DNA from: Bacillota bacterium | GTDB lineage: Bacteria > Bacillota > Clostridia > Lachnospirales > Lachnospiraceae | Length of the DNA: 18,387 bases | NCBI GenBank assembly: GCA_023409835.1 | Contig: JAEYQV010000107.1 | Coordinates: 1-18,387 of the forward strand | Reading direction: 5' to 3' | Part shown: positions 8,225 through 16,085 of the stretch, piece by piece | Layout of the letters: the number at the start of each line of letters is the position of its first letter | Numbering within the stretch: the first letter of the stretch is position 1 | Translations under genes and position numbers: made by a program | The notes under the pieces: generated by a model | What the model was told of the DNA's origin: nothing | Databases searched by the model: none | The model's input: only the letters and a program-made list of their open reading frames with translations

Positions 8225-8378
8225 GAGTAGTCGTAATATCCTTGTTTCATACGAAAATCAATAAAAGTTTCGTTGAGCTGTAAAGTCCGGGGCGTTATTA
8301 ATAATTTTCTGATAATTTACCGCAGCTTATTCCCGTATGAATATTAAATTTGATCCGTTTAAAGGAGTAATATCAATC

Positions 8379-9935
<1,557 letters not shown>

Positions 9936-9973
9936 CATTTTCTCTAGGAATAAACAAAGCAATATTACAGTAA

Positions 9974-10026
9974 AAGGATACTTTACCGGTGCGATTTCTG
10001 TTTCGCTCAACCGATAAAGTATCCTT
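9974..10026 (+). terminator. Strong intrinsic terminator after the ABC-F gene
   Basis: The arms AAGGATACTTTA (9974-9985) and TAAAGTATCCTT (10015-10026) are perfect 12-bp complements. The pairing continues inward with CGGT/ACCG and GCGA/TCGC, giving a very stable stem. ATTTAATT follows on the plus strand, and on the minus strand TTTTAC follows, so it may end both the ABC-F and the convergent pirin transcripts. A weaker hairpin with T run follows at 10040-10070. Confidence 0.8.
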
Positions 10027-10165
10027 ATTTAATTCCAGACAAGAGAAACGGCTATTGTTTCCGCTTGTTTTACTTCATAGACTTACTACCGTAGCAGCTG
10101 TAAATGCTTCCCTTTAAACCCAGCGACAATCCTGCAGCTGCTCAGCATATACCTGGATAATAGGA

Positions 10166-11005
10166 TCACTTACCGAAGGTGCCTGCACGGATCTCCCGGA
10201 AGGCTTTCTCCAGCTCTTCTCCGGTGTTCATGACAATTGGACCTCCCCAGGCTATCGGCTCCCTCAGCGGAAGTCCGGAGAACAGGAAGAATCTGCATTT
10301 GCTCTCTGTAGTGCTGACGACTAATTGATCTCCCTGTTCGAATAGGATTGCTTTCTTTGAGGATATCTGCTGGGTATCTGCTCCTCCGAAGAGGCCTTCT
10401 CCTTCCACGATATAGAGAAACACTGTCTCCTCCGGTTCTGTGTGGATGTTCCAGGTAGCATTACAATCCAGCTCCACGTCAAGAAATAAAGCCTTCACAT
10501 AATCGCCCCTGGTCGGTCCCTGAATCCCCTTGTACGCTCCCGAGATAACGGCTACATGGCTGCCCTCCTCCGTACACTTCGGAATCATCTCTTCCCTAAG
10601 ATCCCGATACTTCGGAGGTACCAGCTTATCCTTCCTGGGCAAATTCAGCCATAGCTGTATCCCCAGTAAATGCTCTGACGGCTGGGGCATCTCCTGATGC
10701 ATGATCGCCTTCCCGGCAGTCATCCATTGGCAGCCTCCATCCTCGATCCGGCCGTGATTTCCCAGGCTGTCTCCATGTTCAATCTCGCCCTTCAGCAGAT
10801 AGGTTACCGTCTCGATACCGCGATGGGGATGCCAGGGAAAGCCTTTGATATAATCCTTGGAGTCCCTCGAGTCAAAGGCATCCAGCATCAGAAACGGATC
10901 GAAGTCCTTAACATTCGGATAGCCGATGACCCGGACCAGCTTCACACCGGCTCCGTCAAACTGGGTTGTTCCCGTAATTACCTTCTTAATCTCACGTACT
11001 GACAT
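10166..11005 (-). CDS. Pirin family protein (bicupin)
   Basis: This 279-residue protein is of the pirin family, two cupin barrels with a metal site in the N-terminal one. The metal ligands are visible: the two histidines of HPHRG and the His and Glu of MHQEMP, in the order typical of pirins. Family members include quercetinase-like dioxygenases and redox-linked regulators, but most bacterial ones have no assigned physiological role. The frame is open to a TTG at 11056. The ATG at 11005 is preferred because GGAGG (11011-11015) lies five bases upstream and the product then begins like other pirins (MSVREIKKVITG). A short upstream ORF and two hairpins lie in the leader. The gene follows the ABC-2 exporter on the same strand and ends toward the ABC-F terminator. 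Confidence 0.9.
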   Translation of the reverse strand: MSVREIKKVITGTTQFDGAGVKLVRVIGYPNVKDFDPFLMLDAFDSRDSKDYIKGFPWHPHRGIETVTYLLKGEIEHGDSLGNHGRIEDGGCQWMTAGKAIMHQEMPQPSEHLLGIQLWLNLPRKDKLVPPKYRDLREEMIPKCTEEGSHVAVISGAYKGIQGPTRGDYVKALFLDVELDCNATWNIHTEPEETVFLYIVEGEGLFGGADTQQISSKKAILFEQGDQLVVSTTESKCRFFLFSGLPLREPIAWGGPIVMNTGEELEKAFREIRAGTFGK

Positions 11006-11020
11006 ATTTACCTCCATTTC

Positions 11021-11039
11021 TGCGCATGATTTATGCGCA
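11021..11039. repeat. Perfect 7-bp inverted repeat before the pirin ribosome site
   Basis: TGCGCAT (11021-11027) and ATGCGCA (11033-11039) are perfect arms around a 5-base loop. It lies six bases upstream of the pirin GGAGG and contains the stop codon of the short leader ORF. It may be an operator or an RNA hairpin that affects pirin translation. Confidence 0.45.
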
Positions 11040-11099
11040 TTTGAAGTTCGTGCCAAGTGTGTCTTTTACACTTTGGCGATGCAGGCACAGACTTAGCAC
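11031..11099 (-). CDS. Possible 22-residue leader peptide upstream of pirin
   Basis: A GTG at 11099 follows a perfect GGAGG (11105-11109) at five bases and opens a 22-codon frame ending in TAA at 11031-11033. The peptide reads LSLCLHRQSVKDTLGTNFKC with one more residue at the end. The pirin ribosome site begins 16 bases after its stop. An RNA hairpin lies inside it (11052-11077) and another covers its stop, an arrangement seen in translational attenuators. The ORF is too short to prove by coding statistics. It is listed because of its unusually good ribosome site. Confidence 0.3.
   Translation of the reverse strand: MLSLCLHRQSVKDTLGTNFKCA
11052..11077. repeat. 9-bp inverted repeat in the pirin leader
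   Basis: GCCAAGTGT (11052-11060) pairs with ACACTTTGGC (11068-11077) with one bulged base and a 7-base loop. The flanking GTGCC (11050-11054) and GGCAC (11084-11088) can form an alternative pairing. There is no U run after it on the minus strand, so it is probably not a terminator for the exporter operon. Confidence 0.4.
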
Positions 11100-11162
11100 T
11101 CTTACCTCCACTCTGCCATCATCTGCGGAACAAACAACACCTGAAAGAAGTTAGAAAATCAA

Positions 11163-11879
11163 TTAATCAATTCCGATCTTTGATAATTTATAGCTGCTTA
11201 TGGTAACAGCAAGCAGGAAGAAGCCTGCAAGTGCCGCTAAAGCCGCAAGATTCCATACAGCACCTGTCAGAAGCTGAACGCCCCAGGTTGCCGGAAAGAG
11301 GTAACCGGCTGTCTGCAGCGGCTTAGGCAGCATATCTGCCGGGAACATAATTCCCGATAGCATCAGAGACGGAAGGAACAGAAGCTGTGAGAACATCGTA
11401 AGCTTTGAAGTACTTTTAATGAATAATCCCAGTACTGTTCCGATGGAAAGGCATACCAGCAGGAAGATGGCCAAGGCTATGAAGTACATCGGTACATTCT
11501 CGGGAGTCTTTGCTCCAAAGGCAAGCGGTGCTACCAGATAAATTACGATACTCGTAATAAAGAGATGCACGAAGGCTGAGATAATATTTTCCACCGTACT
11601 CGTCCATAAGGGGATGCCACCGACCCGATATGCTTTCTTGATATCGCCGGAATACAGCTCCACCAGGGGAATCGGGGTACCGAGAAAGGCTCCCATCGAG
11701 ATCGCAAATATCGTCATCGACTGGATCAGGGTGTCCTTGGACTCCGGGTTGATGGAGGTAAATATCATGCTGATAAAGCCGAAGAAAAGCAGCGGTACCA
11801 GATAATAGGTGATTAAAATTCCTTTATTTCTTAAGTCTAACCTCCAGTGAAGTGCTACACTATATAAAAATGCTTTCAT
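11163..11879 (-). CDS. ABC-2 type transporter permease
   Basis: This 238-residue membrane protein has six hydrophobic segments and the ABC-2 permease pattern: a short cytoplasmic N terminus, and the stretch LPSLMLSGIMFPADMLPKPL before the last segments, which is the usual ABC-2 signature region. With the ATPase encoded just upstream it would form an exporter of the drug, lipid or bacteriocin-immunity type. The substrate cannot be read from the sequence. The start ATG has GGAGG four bases upstream. The gene starts 28 bases after the ATPase stop, so the two form one operon. About 160 bases separate its stop from the pirin start. Confidence 0.9.
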   Translation of the reverse strand: MKAFLYSVALHWRLDLRNKGILITYYLVPLLFFGFISMIFTSINPESKDTLIQSMTIFAISMGAFLGTPIPLVELYSGDIKKAYRVGGIPLWTSTVENIISAFVHLFITSIVIYLVAPLAFGAKTPENVPMYFIALAIFLLVCLSIGTVLGLFIKSTSKLTMFSQLLFLPSLMLSGIMFPADMLPKPLQTAGYLFPATWGVQLLTGAVWNLAALAALAGFFLLAVTISSYKLSKIGID

Positions 11880-11907
11880 AAAACCTCCTCTACGCCGCTA
11901 GCGACCC

Positions 11908-12771
11908 CTATTTTGCGATTTCAAGAAAACGCTGCTCCAGGGAAGCCCGCTCAATCCGAATGTCCAACACATCATTGTCCATTTCCTTCATCATTGTCAA
12001 TAGCTCCAGCAGAGCATCCCCGATATCGGTGGTTACCACCGTGAAGCTGTTATGATCTGCCTGCTCCTCTTTGAAGGGCTTGCTGTTCTTGATTTCCCTT
12101 AACGGGAAGGGATTCCTGGTTCGAAGGAATATTCTGCTCTCTCCGAAACAGGTCTCGGTAAGCTCCGGTGCAGTCCCCAGGAACGCCAGCCTGCCCTCCT
12201 TAAGAATTGCAATTCTGTCACAAAGGCTCTCAACCTCCGCCATATCATGGCTTGCCAGGATAATCGTCTTACCCGCTTCCTTCAGTTTTCTGATCTCATT
12301 ATGCAAGGACACCCTGCCTTCCACATCAAGACCCGCTGTGGGTTCGTCGAGAAATATGATATCCGGCGAATTAATCAGAGCAATCGCCAGGTGCAGCCTT
12401 CGCTTCTGCCCCGTTGACAGGGCTTTATATTGTTTATTCTTAAACTCTGTGATACCGAAGTGCTCCAACAGAGGCAAATTCTCCTTCGCCTTATTCCATT
12501 TACAAAACAGCTTATATGCTTCTTGAGCGGTTATCGTGCCTGGAAGGGAGGAGGATTGCAGCTGGACTCCGATTCTGCCGTTCACCGTAATCCTACCTTC
12601 GTTATAATGCCGGATACCCTCGATACATTCCAACGTTGTGGTCTTGCCCGCACCGTTTGCCCCCAGCAGTGCGAATATCTCGCCCTGTTCCGCGGTGAAG
12701 GAGAGCTGATGGACAGCCGTGAAATTACCGTATCTCTTAACCAGATTCTTTACCTCAATCGCAAATCCCAT
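11908..12771 (-). CDS. ABC transporter ATP-binding protein (ABC-2 exporter partner)
   Basis: This 287-residue protein is the nucleotide-binding subunit of the exporter whose permease gene follows 28 bases later. It has Walker A GANGAGKTT (37-45), a slightly divergent signature LSTGQKRR (118-125), Walker B IIFLDEP (138-144) and the H-loop in LASHDMAE. The C-terminal 80 residues (from about 210) are an extra domain common in CcmA/DrrA-like exporter ATPases. The signature with Thr in place of the first Gly (LSTGQ) is common in this subfamily. The ribosome site is weak (GGGTAAGGG). The 171-base gap upstream holds three degenerate tandem repeats that may contain its control region. Confidence 0.9.
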   Translation of the reverse strand: MGFAIEVKNLVKRYGNFTAVHQLSFTAEQGEIFALLGANGAGKTTTLECIEGIRHYNEGRITVNGRIGVQLQSSSLPGTITAQEAYKLFCKWNKAKENLPLLEHFGITEFKNKQYKALSTGQKRRLHLAIALINSPDIIFLDEPTAGLDVEGRVSLHNEIRKLKEAGKTIILASHDMAEVESLCDRIAILKEGRLAFLGTAPELTETCFGESRIFLRTRNPFPLREIKNSKPFKEEQADHNSFTVVTTDIGDALLELLTMMKEMDNDVLDIRIERASLEQRFLEIAK

Positions 12772-12840
12772 TCACTTAACCCTTACCCTTTCCTTGTATA
12801 AACCCCAATGCTTCAATAACTAATCCTTAATTGTATCTAC

Positions 12841-12949
12841 ATGGTGCGATTTCTTGTGTTTTCATTGATTACTATATCATGTGATTTCATTGCATTTCCA
12901 TTTAATACTATATCGTTTTATTTCTTACATTTTCATTAACTACTATAAC
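12841..12949. repeat. Three degenerate ~36-bp tandem repeats upstream of the ABC-2 exporter
   Basis: The units are 12841-12878, 12879-12914 and 12915-12949 (38, 36 and 35 bp). Each has a GATTTC- or TATTTC-like start, then TTTTCATT or TTTCCATT, and ends in TACTATATC, TACTATATC and TACTATAAC. The last unit runs over the final codons and stop of the HD-domain gene. On the coding strand each unit starts with GATATAGTA or GTTATAGTA, which looks like a -10 element. No protein-coding role is seen. Confidence 0.55.
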
Positions 12950-13443
12950 GATAGCTTTTGATATAAGCGGTCAAGCAGAGCCAGTCCTGTCCTTGTCTTG
13001 AATATCTTCTTTCTGATCTGCTCTACTTCCCGCTTCTTAATACCATTCTCATGGATATTAACCAGAAAGTCAGCCTCTACAAGTATCTGATAATCCATCC
13101 CATCTATCTTCGAGTAGGTATGATGATGACCGACCAGATAACTTACCCGATCTATCAATTCCTTACGGTATCCCAGCTTCCCAAGCATCTCTTCCGCCAC
13201 CGGAGGCCCTTCCAGCTCCTGATAAGTACCGGCTGAGCTGTTATATTTTTCTTCGCTGATTCGAATGCCGATATCATGCACCAGGGCTGTCACCTCAAGG
13301 ATCTCTTGCGTATCCTCCTCAAGACCCTCCAGCTCACCAATCATTTTCGCGAAGCCATAGACCTTCAGAAAATGATTGATCCGGTCAACATCCCCGGTAT
13401 AAAATTCTGTCATTGCATCTATCACTAAGCCTATCTTAATCAT
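12943..13443 (-). CDS. HD-domain protein (putative phosphohydrolase)
   Basis: This 166-residue soluble protein has an HD superfamily core: a first His in DRINHFLKVYGFA, the His-Asp doublet in ALVHDIG, the GHHHTYSK stretch, and a later Asp in LVEADFLVN. These are the usual metal ligands of HD hydrolases, which cleave phosphate esters of nucleotides. The substrate is unknown, and there is no GYP motif to suggest c-di-GMP hydrolysis. The frame is open to 13458, but GGAGG lies five bases upstream of the ATG at 13443, so that start is chosen. A promoter is visible at 13489-13517. The last codons overlap the third unit of the tandem repeat. It lies downstream of sigK, with a terminator between. Confidence 0.8.
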   Translation of the reverse strand: MIKIGLVIDAMTEFYTGDVDRINHFLKVYGFAKMIGELEGLEEDTQEILEVTALVHDIGIRISEEKYNSSAGTYQELEGPPVAEEMLGKLGYRKELIDRVSYLVGHHHTYSKIDGMDYQILVEADFLVNIHENGIKKREVEQIRKKIFKTRTGLALLDRLYQKLSL

Positions 13444-13488
13444 ATGATCCTCCATCACATACTGTTAAAGCCATCTGCCACTACCATT

Positions 13489-13517
13489 ATCTTACTATAA
13501 CCTGACCCGTCTTTCAA
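13489..13517 (-). promoter_or_regulatory. Sigma-A-type promoter of the HD-domain gene
   Basis: On the minus strand, TTGAAA (13517-13512) and TAAGAT (13494-13489) are 17 bases apart. The start site would be near 13482, about 39 bases before the ATG at 13443. The spacer ends in GTTATAGTA overlapping the -10, the same 9-mer that begins the third tandem repeat unit at 12941-12949. Confidence 0.5.
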
Positions 13518-13657
13518 TACGGAGAAGTATTTAAATCATTTTTTACTATATATCCTTTTACGCCCTATTGGTTAGCTGGTTTCCGTTGCTATCGTACTGT
13601 CCGGTATCGATACGCCAAAAATAATATCGAAGTACATTATTATGCTTTTTGAAGTAT

Positions 13658-13750
13658 AAAAAAGAGACTGCAGCCGGCTAGAAATACAAAAGACAGAAGA
13701 ACAGACCTTGTTCCTCTTTCTTCATATTTACTGCCCGGCGGCAGCCCCTC
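13658..13750 (-). terminator. Long branched hairpin and U run downstream of sigK
   Basis: On the minus strand a long imperfect stem forms between 13735-13750 and 13664-13677 (GCAG/CTGC and CCGGC/GCCGG), continues with TATTT/AAATA (13725-13729 and 13682-13686), and encloses an inner 9-bp hairpin (13695-13703 with 13709-13717, one G-U pair). Six U residues (13663-13658) follow the stem directly. It ends the sigK transcript 87 bases after the stop. The rest of the 393-base gap between sigK and the HD gene contains the HD promoter and a 51-bp duplication. Confidence 0.6.
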
Positions 13751-13769
13751 CATATGTTACTTTCTGTTA

Positions 13770-13872
13770 TTGCGTTCCGGATATCTATGGTCCAATGTAT
13801 TCCCGCAATCTTCTTCAGAGTTGCGTTACGAATATCCTATTGTTCAAAGCATTCCCGTAACTTCTTTAATGC
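13770..13872. repeat. Tandem duplication of the sigK 3' end (about 51 bp)
   Basis: Copy A (13770-13820) and copy B (13821-13872) align over their whole length at roughly three-quarters identity, with two compensating single-base gaps. Shared blocks include TTGCGTT, ATATC and ATTCCCG. Copy B contains the last codons and stop of sigK; copy A lies just beyond the stop and remains in frame (period 17 codons). Confidence 0.7.
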
Positions 13873-14196
13873 TTTCTTCTCAATACGGCTGACGTAGCTT
13901 CTTGATATTCCAAGTTTACTGGCAATTTCACGTTGTGTTACTTCCTTCCTGTTACTCAGTCCATAACGTAAGCAGATGATTTCACGTTCTCTATCTGTTA
14001 AAACCTTACCTATCATGTTATACAGTTTCTTAATATCATCCTCCAGCACGATATTCTCTACAATATCGACTTCCGCTTCCTCGATGATATCCAACAGATT
14101 GATTTCATTGCCCTCCCGGTCTGATCCGATCGGATCATACAGATATACTTCTTTCGCAAGACGTTTTCCGCTACGAAGCATCATCAGCAGTTCATT
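13837..14196 (-). CDS. sigK: sigK, C-terminal half (mother-cell sigma factor, interrupted gene)
   Basis: The 119 codons encode only the C-terminal half of a sporulation sigma factor. NELLMMLRSGKRLAKEVYLYD aligns with the SigK stretch NEILMHLRALKKTKKDVSLHD. Region 3 (YDPIGSDREGNEINLLDI) and region 4 follow, with the helix-turn-helix TQREIASKLGISRSYVSRIE that reads the -35. Regions 1.2 and 2 (core binding, -10 recognition) are missing, and so is any ribosome site: the internal ATG at 14184 is preceded by ACTGCTG. The frame opens at AATGA, the core sequence reported for the B. subtilis skin element and in the same Asn-Glu codons. It corresponds to B. subtilis spoIIIC, and SigK activity would need DNA excision. 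The N-terminal half is not in this window. The 3' end is partly duplicated. Confidence 0.88.
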   Translation of the reverse strand, partial: NELLMMLRSGKRLAKEVYLYDPIGSDREGNEINLLDIIEEAEVDIVENIVLEDDIKKLYNMIGKVLTDREREIICLRYGLSNRKEVTQREIASKLGISRSYVSRIEKKALKKLRECFEQ

Positions 14197-14200
14197 TGCT
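14186..14200 (-). other. Skin-type attachment site (core AATGA) at the sigK-recombinase junction
   Basis: The core AATGA is at 14196-14192 on the minus strand, flanked by short inverted arms AGCA (14200-14197) and TGCT (14189-14186). The recombinase stop codon TGA is the last three bases of the core, and the sigK half resumes in frame with AAT GAA. The matching site at the end of the N-terminal half must lie beyond the right edge. Confidence 0.8.
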
Positions 14201-15856
14201 ATCCTCCCGCAGCGGCGCCAAAGGGGAAGCCTTCAGGTATAATTGAAGCTTAACCCCATCCCATACCACCTTTTTAACAAGGGAATTGATCGCTCGTCGT
14301 TTTTGTTCTGTTGGAGAGCTCCTCAGGGCAGTACCATAATCAAGAATTGCCCGCCTAACCAGATTTAGCTCCTGCTCCGATAGTAAGCTTACTCCTGTGC
14401 TCCTCTTAGCTTCCTCCAGCTGACCTCTCAGGAGCTCACCCATCCTATGCAGCTCTTCGATCTGCTTAAGGATATACGGCTTTGCCGTACTTTCTGTTGT
14501 ACTGGCCAAAGCCTTCACAAGAGTATGTATTTCCTTCTCATTCTCTGTAAGAAGCTTCTGATAACGATCTGCTTCTGTTCCGGGGTATTCTGCTTTACAA
14601 AGCATACTCTGATATAGTTGAACCATCTCCTGTTGAAACAGGAAATCATCCTCCGGGAGTGCTGTCAAGACTTCGCAAATTCTCTGATCCAGCAGATTTC
14701 CATCAAGATTCCTGGTATGGCAGCACTGACTCTTGCTTTTTTCTTTCATGGAGCATAGGTAGTCATATCCCCTGGCCCCCTCTGCCGTGTATCTTCTTGT
14801 CAGCTTGGGACGCATATGACTCCCACAGCTTCCGCAAAAGATTAGTCCGGACAATAAAGCCACATTACTTCTGGGCTTTTTGTAGGCTTTGGATCTGTTC
14901 CGTTCCAGCAGCTCCTGAACCTTGACAAATTCCTTCCCGCTGATGATTCCCTCATGCTTCCCGACGGTCACTACCCACTCCTCCATATTCCTCTCCTTGT
15001 GGGCCTTTCCGCTGATCTGCTTCGTACGGTTATAGGCCATCACACCATGGCTGCCATCGAATTCAGAATAATCCGCATACAGGAAGATATTTCTTCCCGT
15101 CAAATAACGGTAGGCATCCTCATCCGCTATCATATATACGGGATTGGTTAGAATATTCTTAATGGTATATCTGGAGAAATTCACTTTATTTTTCGTATAA
15201 TAATGATTCTGTATAAGATAGGCATCCGTTTCCGTAAGTGATCCTGTCTCAAGGTACTTGCGAAATATTGCTATTACGAGCTGTGACTCCTCCGCATGGA
15301 GCTTCAATCGAAATGCTTTTCTTGTTTTCCCATCCAGGGATACCTGTTCTATTCCTTCCGAAATATAACCGGTCGGCGTGGTACCTCCCAGCCACCGTCC
15401 GGTTTTCGAAAGCTCATACATATTATCCCTGATCCGTTCTGCGATGGTTTCCCTTTCCAACTGAGCGAACACACAAGCAATATACATCATTGCCCGCCCC
15501 ATAGGTGTTGAGGTATCAAAGGTTTCCCGGATGGATACAAAACCGATCTCCATCCGATTCAATTCGTCTATCATTTTCGCAAAGTCACCGACATTCCTGC
15601 TGATTCGGTCCAACCGGTAACATACTATGACAGAGAACTTCTTCTTCCTGGCATCCTGAAGCATCCTCTTAAATTGGGGACGGGCTGTGTTCTTCCCCGA
15701 ATATCCCTCATCCTCATAGATAAGAATCTCCAGGGGTGCCTCCTTTTGATAGCTGTGATCGATATATTGCCTGCAGAGCTCGATTTGGTTCTCGATACTC
15801 TCACCCTTACCGGTAAATCTGGATTTGCGGGAATAGATTGCAATACCTTTCGCCAT
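14192..15856 (-). CDS. spoIVCA: Large serine recombinase of the sigK intervening element (SpoIVCA-like)
   Basis: The protein has 554 residues; B. subtilis SpoIVCA is about 500. The N-terminal resolvase domain (about 1-145) has the catalytic region YSRKS with the probable nucleophile Ser12, YEDEGYSGK, YRLDRISRN and the E-helix start MGRAMMYIACVFAQLERE. A recombinase domain (about 160-260) follows, then a zinc ribbon (Cys341, Cys344, Cys368 and Cys378 or 379) and a C-terminal coiled coil. Such enzymes excise DNA between two att sites; here the site in its own 3' end and the split sigK next door point to sigK rearrangement. The start ATG has GGAGG seven bases upstream (15864-15868). Expression in the mother cell under SigE is known for relatives; I could not find a convincing SigE promoter in the 229 bases upstream. 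Confidence 0.9.
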   Translation of the reverse strand: MAKGIAIYSRKSRFTGKGESIENQIELCRQYIDHSYQKEAPLEILIYEDEGYSGKNTARPQFKRMLQDARKKKFSVIVCYRLDRISRNVGDFAKMIDELNRMEIGFVSIRETFDTSTPMGRAMMYIACVFAQLERETIAERIRDNMYELSKTGRWLGGTTPTGYISEGIEQVSLDGKTRKAFRLKLHAEESQLVIAIFRKYLETGSLTETDAYLIQNHYYTKNKVNFSRYTIKNILTNPVYMIADEDAYRYLTGRNIFLYADYSEFDGSHGVMAYNRTKQISGKAHKERNMEEWVVTVGKHEGIISGKEFVKVQELLERNRSKAYKKPRSNVALLSGLIFCGSCGSHMRPKLTRRYTAEGARGYDYLCSMKEKSKSQCCHTRNLDGNLLDQRICEVLTALPEDDFLFQQEMVQLYQSMLCKAEYPGTEADRYQKLLTENEKEIHTLVKALASTTESTAKPYILKQIEELHRMGELLRGQLEEAKRSTGVSLLSEQELNLVRRAILDYGTALRSSPTEQKRRAINSLVKKVVWDGVKLQLYLKASPLAPLREDSK

Positions 15857-16085
15857 ACTGCTGCCTCCGATATAATAAGTGAACCGCTTATCTTAACAGG
15901 TCATATCTATAAATATACCTTTCGCAAGGGCGTTATACCTTAATATGAAACGGAAGAATCAGTTTTGGATAATATACTTTTCGAATTCCCAAAGGAGATA
16001 GAACGATTGAATCAGTGAAAAATAGAACTATCGTATTAGCCCGAGAAAATAAATGTAAGTATCCATGGAAATGTATATCGTCAGA
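15857..16085. other. Intergenic region upstream of the recombinase gene
   Basis: These 229 bases separate nifB from the recombinase and hold the recombinase ribosome site GGAGG (15864-15868). I looked here for the missing N-terminal half of sigK and for an att-like AATGA in a SigK frame and found neither. A weak possible promoter (TTGCGA, 16 bases, TATGAC on the minus strand) and partial SigE-like ATATT and CATATT strings occur, none convincing. There is no clear terminator after nifB. Confidence 0.5.

Noticed and set aside
7873..8378. c-di-GMP or other riboswitch controlling the pilus operon or the ABC-F gene
   Set aside because: The predicted pilB leader is only about 24 bases, and no GEMM-like conserved sequence was seen on either strand of this A+T-rich gap.
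12772..12949. CRISPR array
   Set aside because: The three units are contiguous, degenerate and of different length, with no unique spacers and no cas genes nearby.
13837..14184. A complete small sigma factor of 115 residues starting at 14184
   Set aside because: It lacks region 2, has no ribosome site, and SigK similarity continues upstream of the ATG to the AATGA core, so it is half a split gene.
15857..16085. SigE-dependent promoter for the recombinase
   Set aside because: ATATT and CATATT strings occur, but not with the 13-15 base spacing or a good CATACAAT-like -10, so the call is not supported.
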